Part shown: piece after piece, positions 62,701 to 64,000 of the stretch
How the letters are laid out: each line of letters begins with the position of its first letter
How positions within the stretch are numbered: position 1 is the first letter of the stretch
Source: Apteryx mantelli
Lineage: Eukaryota > Chordata > Aves > Apterygiformes > Apterygidae
Assembly (NCBI RefSeq): GCF_036417845.1
Contig: NC_089981.1
Coordinates: 25,316,001 to 25,380,000, forward strand
DNA: 64,000 nt
Direction: 5' to 3'
The notes under the pieces: model-generated
The model's input: the letters and a program-made list of their open reading frames with translations, nothing else
What the model was told of the DNA's origin: nothing
Database searches by the model: none
Program-made: the position numbers and the translations under genes

Positions 62701-64000
62701 TCAAGGTCCATTTCTCCTTCCTACCCTGTGTATCTGACAAGTAGTTCCACAGAGCTCGTAGCCCTGGCTAGGCCTCCTGCCTTGCCCCAAGTTACTACAG
62801 CTCAGTACTGCAATGTGGGGGGGACATCCACACTAAGAAGCATGCAGTGGGTGATCTTACTGATTTTCTTACTGCTGTCTGCCCTGTGACAGCTTCTTGG
62901 GCTTTCCAACCCAGAGAATAGTAAACAAGATTTTTTTTTCCCAGTGGGAAAAGCCTGAAGGAGAACAAGAACCCAGTGTCCTGCTTCTTTCCAGGACACA
63001 AACTATGGTGTTTGTGCTTTCTTGATTTCTCTTGAGAAATGCTGTTTTAATGGAGCATTTATATTGCATAAGCGCCAGAGACACTAAGAGTTATCACTTC
63101 CCCACAAGCCACCATTAAAAAAAAAAATTGGATTTTCCAGTGAAAAAGCCACCCAAGCAACCCAAGATGTAAAATTCCCACTGGCACAGTGTAACAGATG
63201 TGAGTAAAACTTAAATGTGTAAACATTATCTTTTCATTGCTAGGTTACATTTTGTTTCACCATTATAAAAATCCTTTGGTAAGAAACAAGTCTTTTCATC
63301 CCACAAATACATTGTTAAATTCAGCACCTATGCACAACAGAGGACAGAAGTTTCTTGCAAAGTGCTGACTTCATTAAGAAATACAGCCAGGATACATGGT
63401 CCTGGGGGTGTGCTTTTTTTCTCTGAAGACTCTGAGGATGAATCAGTTGGCTTTGGGGAGCTGCTGATGCCTTGCCCACAGTAGCATTCAATTAGATCTT
63501 ATGCTGTAAGGCATTGTTGTCTTACTCATCATTACGATAGTGCCCTCTAGTATTTCACTTAAGTCTAGTATTCTAAGCACATGTTTTTCAAATAGTATAT
63601 TTATATTCTTGGTTCATTCTTCTGTCCTTTATGTATTCACATACAGAGTCAGAAGAAGAAGGAGATGGAGTTACAGGGGTTTCAGTATAGAAATTCTCTG
63701 CGTTAAGGAAGCCAACTGTTACCTTGTGAGTGGATAAGAAATTTCCCTGTGTAGATTATTGCATAACAGTGTTGTACCATTTGTTTTTGGCAGCTTGTGC
63801 TGGTGAACATACTCAGAAAAAGAGTATAGGATGGATAGATGACTGGTTTGATCCACAGAGTTCATTTTCCTTGAACAGCAAGGATGATGGTTGAGCTTAT
63901 GGTCCTGTCTGGAAATTTTAGGTTGCTTTAACAAGCCCTATGGCTGCTACAGATGTCAGAGACCTTTTATTTCTTCTGCCAAAGAACTAGCAAGTGCAGG
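59753..64000. other. Noncoding stretch to window end
   Basis: Short open frames only, none with a domain. Pyrimidine-rich sequence near 60200-60240 resembles an acceptor tract, but no convincing exon follows. There is a purine-rich GAAGAAGAAGGAG stretch near 63650. I see no repeat family, RNA gene or promoter that I can support. Confidence 0.5.

Noticed and set aside
1..64000. CRISPR arrays, bacterial operons, prophage, rRNA or tRNA genes, endogenous retroviruses
   Set aside because: No regularly spaced repeats, bacterial-type gene packing, RNA gene core or gag/pol/env-like retroviral motifs were seen. The only reverse transcriptase is of the CR1 LINE type.

Overview
The window looks like vertebrate nuclear DNA, most likely from a bird. 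It is AT-rich, sparsely repetitive sequence with one sharp CpG island and several CR1-type LINE copies in very different states of decay. One CR1 copy ends in the octamer-like ATTCTCAATTCTGTGAT tail typical of avian and other sauropsid CR1. There are no operons, ribosome binding sites or long single-exon host genes. The species cannot be told from the sequence alone.

Layout: 1-13.2 kb is AT-rich noncoding DNA. It holds a pair of RFX X-box-like motifs (about 6.47-6.51 kb), a 20-bp tandem duplication (about 6.97 kb), an old 5'-truncated CR1 on the minus strand (about 8.03-9.57 kb), and A-runs and AT repeats (10.17-10.24 and 10.83 kb). From 13.24 to 15.18 kb there is a strong CpG island with a 22-G run, a tandem MYB-like site, a (CGG)7 repeat, a strong splice donor (exon end 14501) and a G-quadruplex-type GGGCA repeat. 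I read it as the promoter and probably noncoding first exon of an unidentified plus-strand gene. If so, much of 14.5-64 kb is its first intron.

From 15.2 to 46.2 kb I recognise no gene. That stretch holds perfect palindromes and hairpins (16351, 31573, 32301), a short tandem duplication (28937), a TATA-like/exon-like segment with a strong donor (29.7-30.19 kb) and an ancient CR1 tail on the minus strand (about 33.8 kb). From 46.19 to 49.56 kb lies the most complete element, a plus-strand CR1 LINE. It has a decayed ORF1 esterase end, an endonuclease region broken by one frameshift and four stops, and a fully open reverse-transcriptase frame of about 775 codons. That frame lacks the first catalytic aspartate of the FADD box and the ORF1 catalytic-type histidine is also replaced, so the copy should be dead. 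From 49.6 kb to the end the DNA is again noncoding, except for a symmetric exon-like open segment at 59519-59752.

No rRNA, tRNA, CRISPR array, prophage or recognisable endogenous retrovirus was seen. I found no convincing new multi-gene system. The best leads are the unidentified CpG-island gene start, the symmetric exon candidate, the catalytically altered CR1 and the 22-bp perfect palindrome with paired TTCnnGAA sites.
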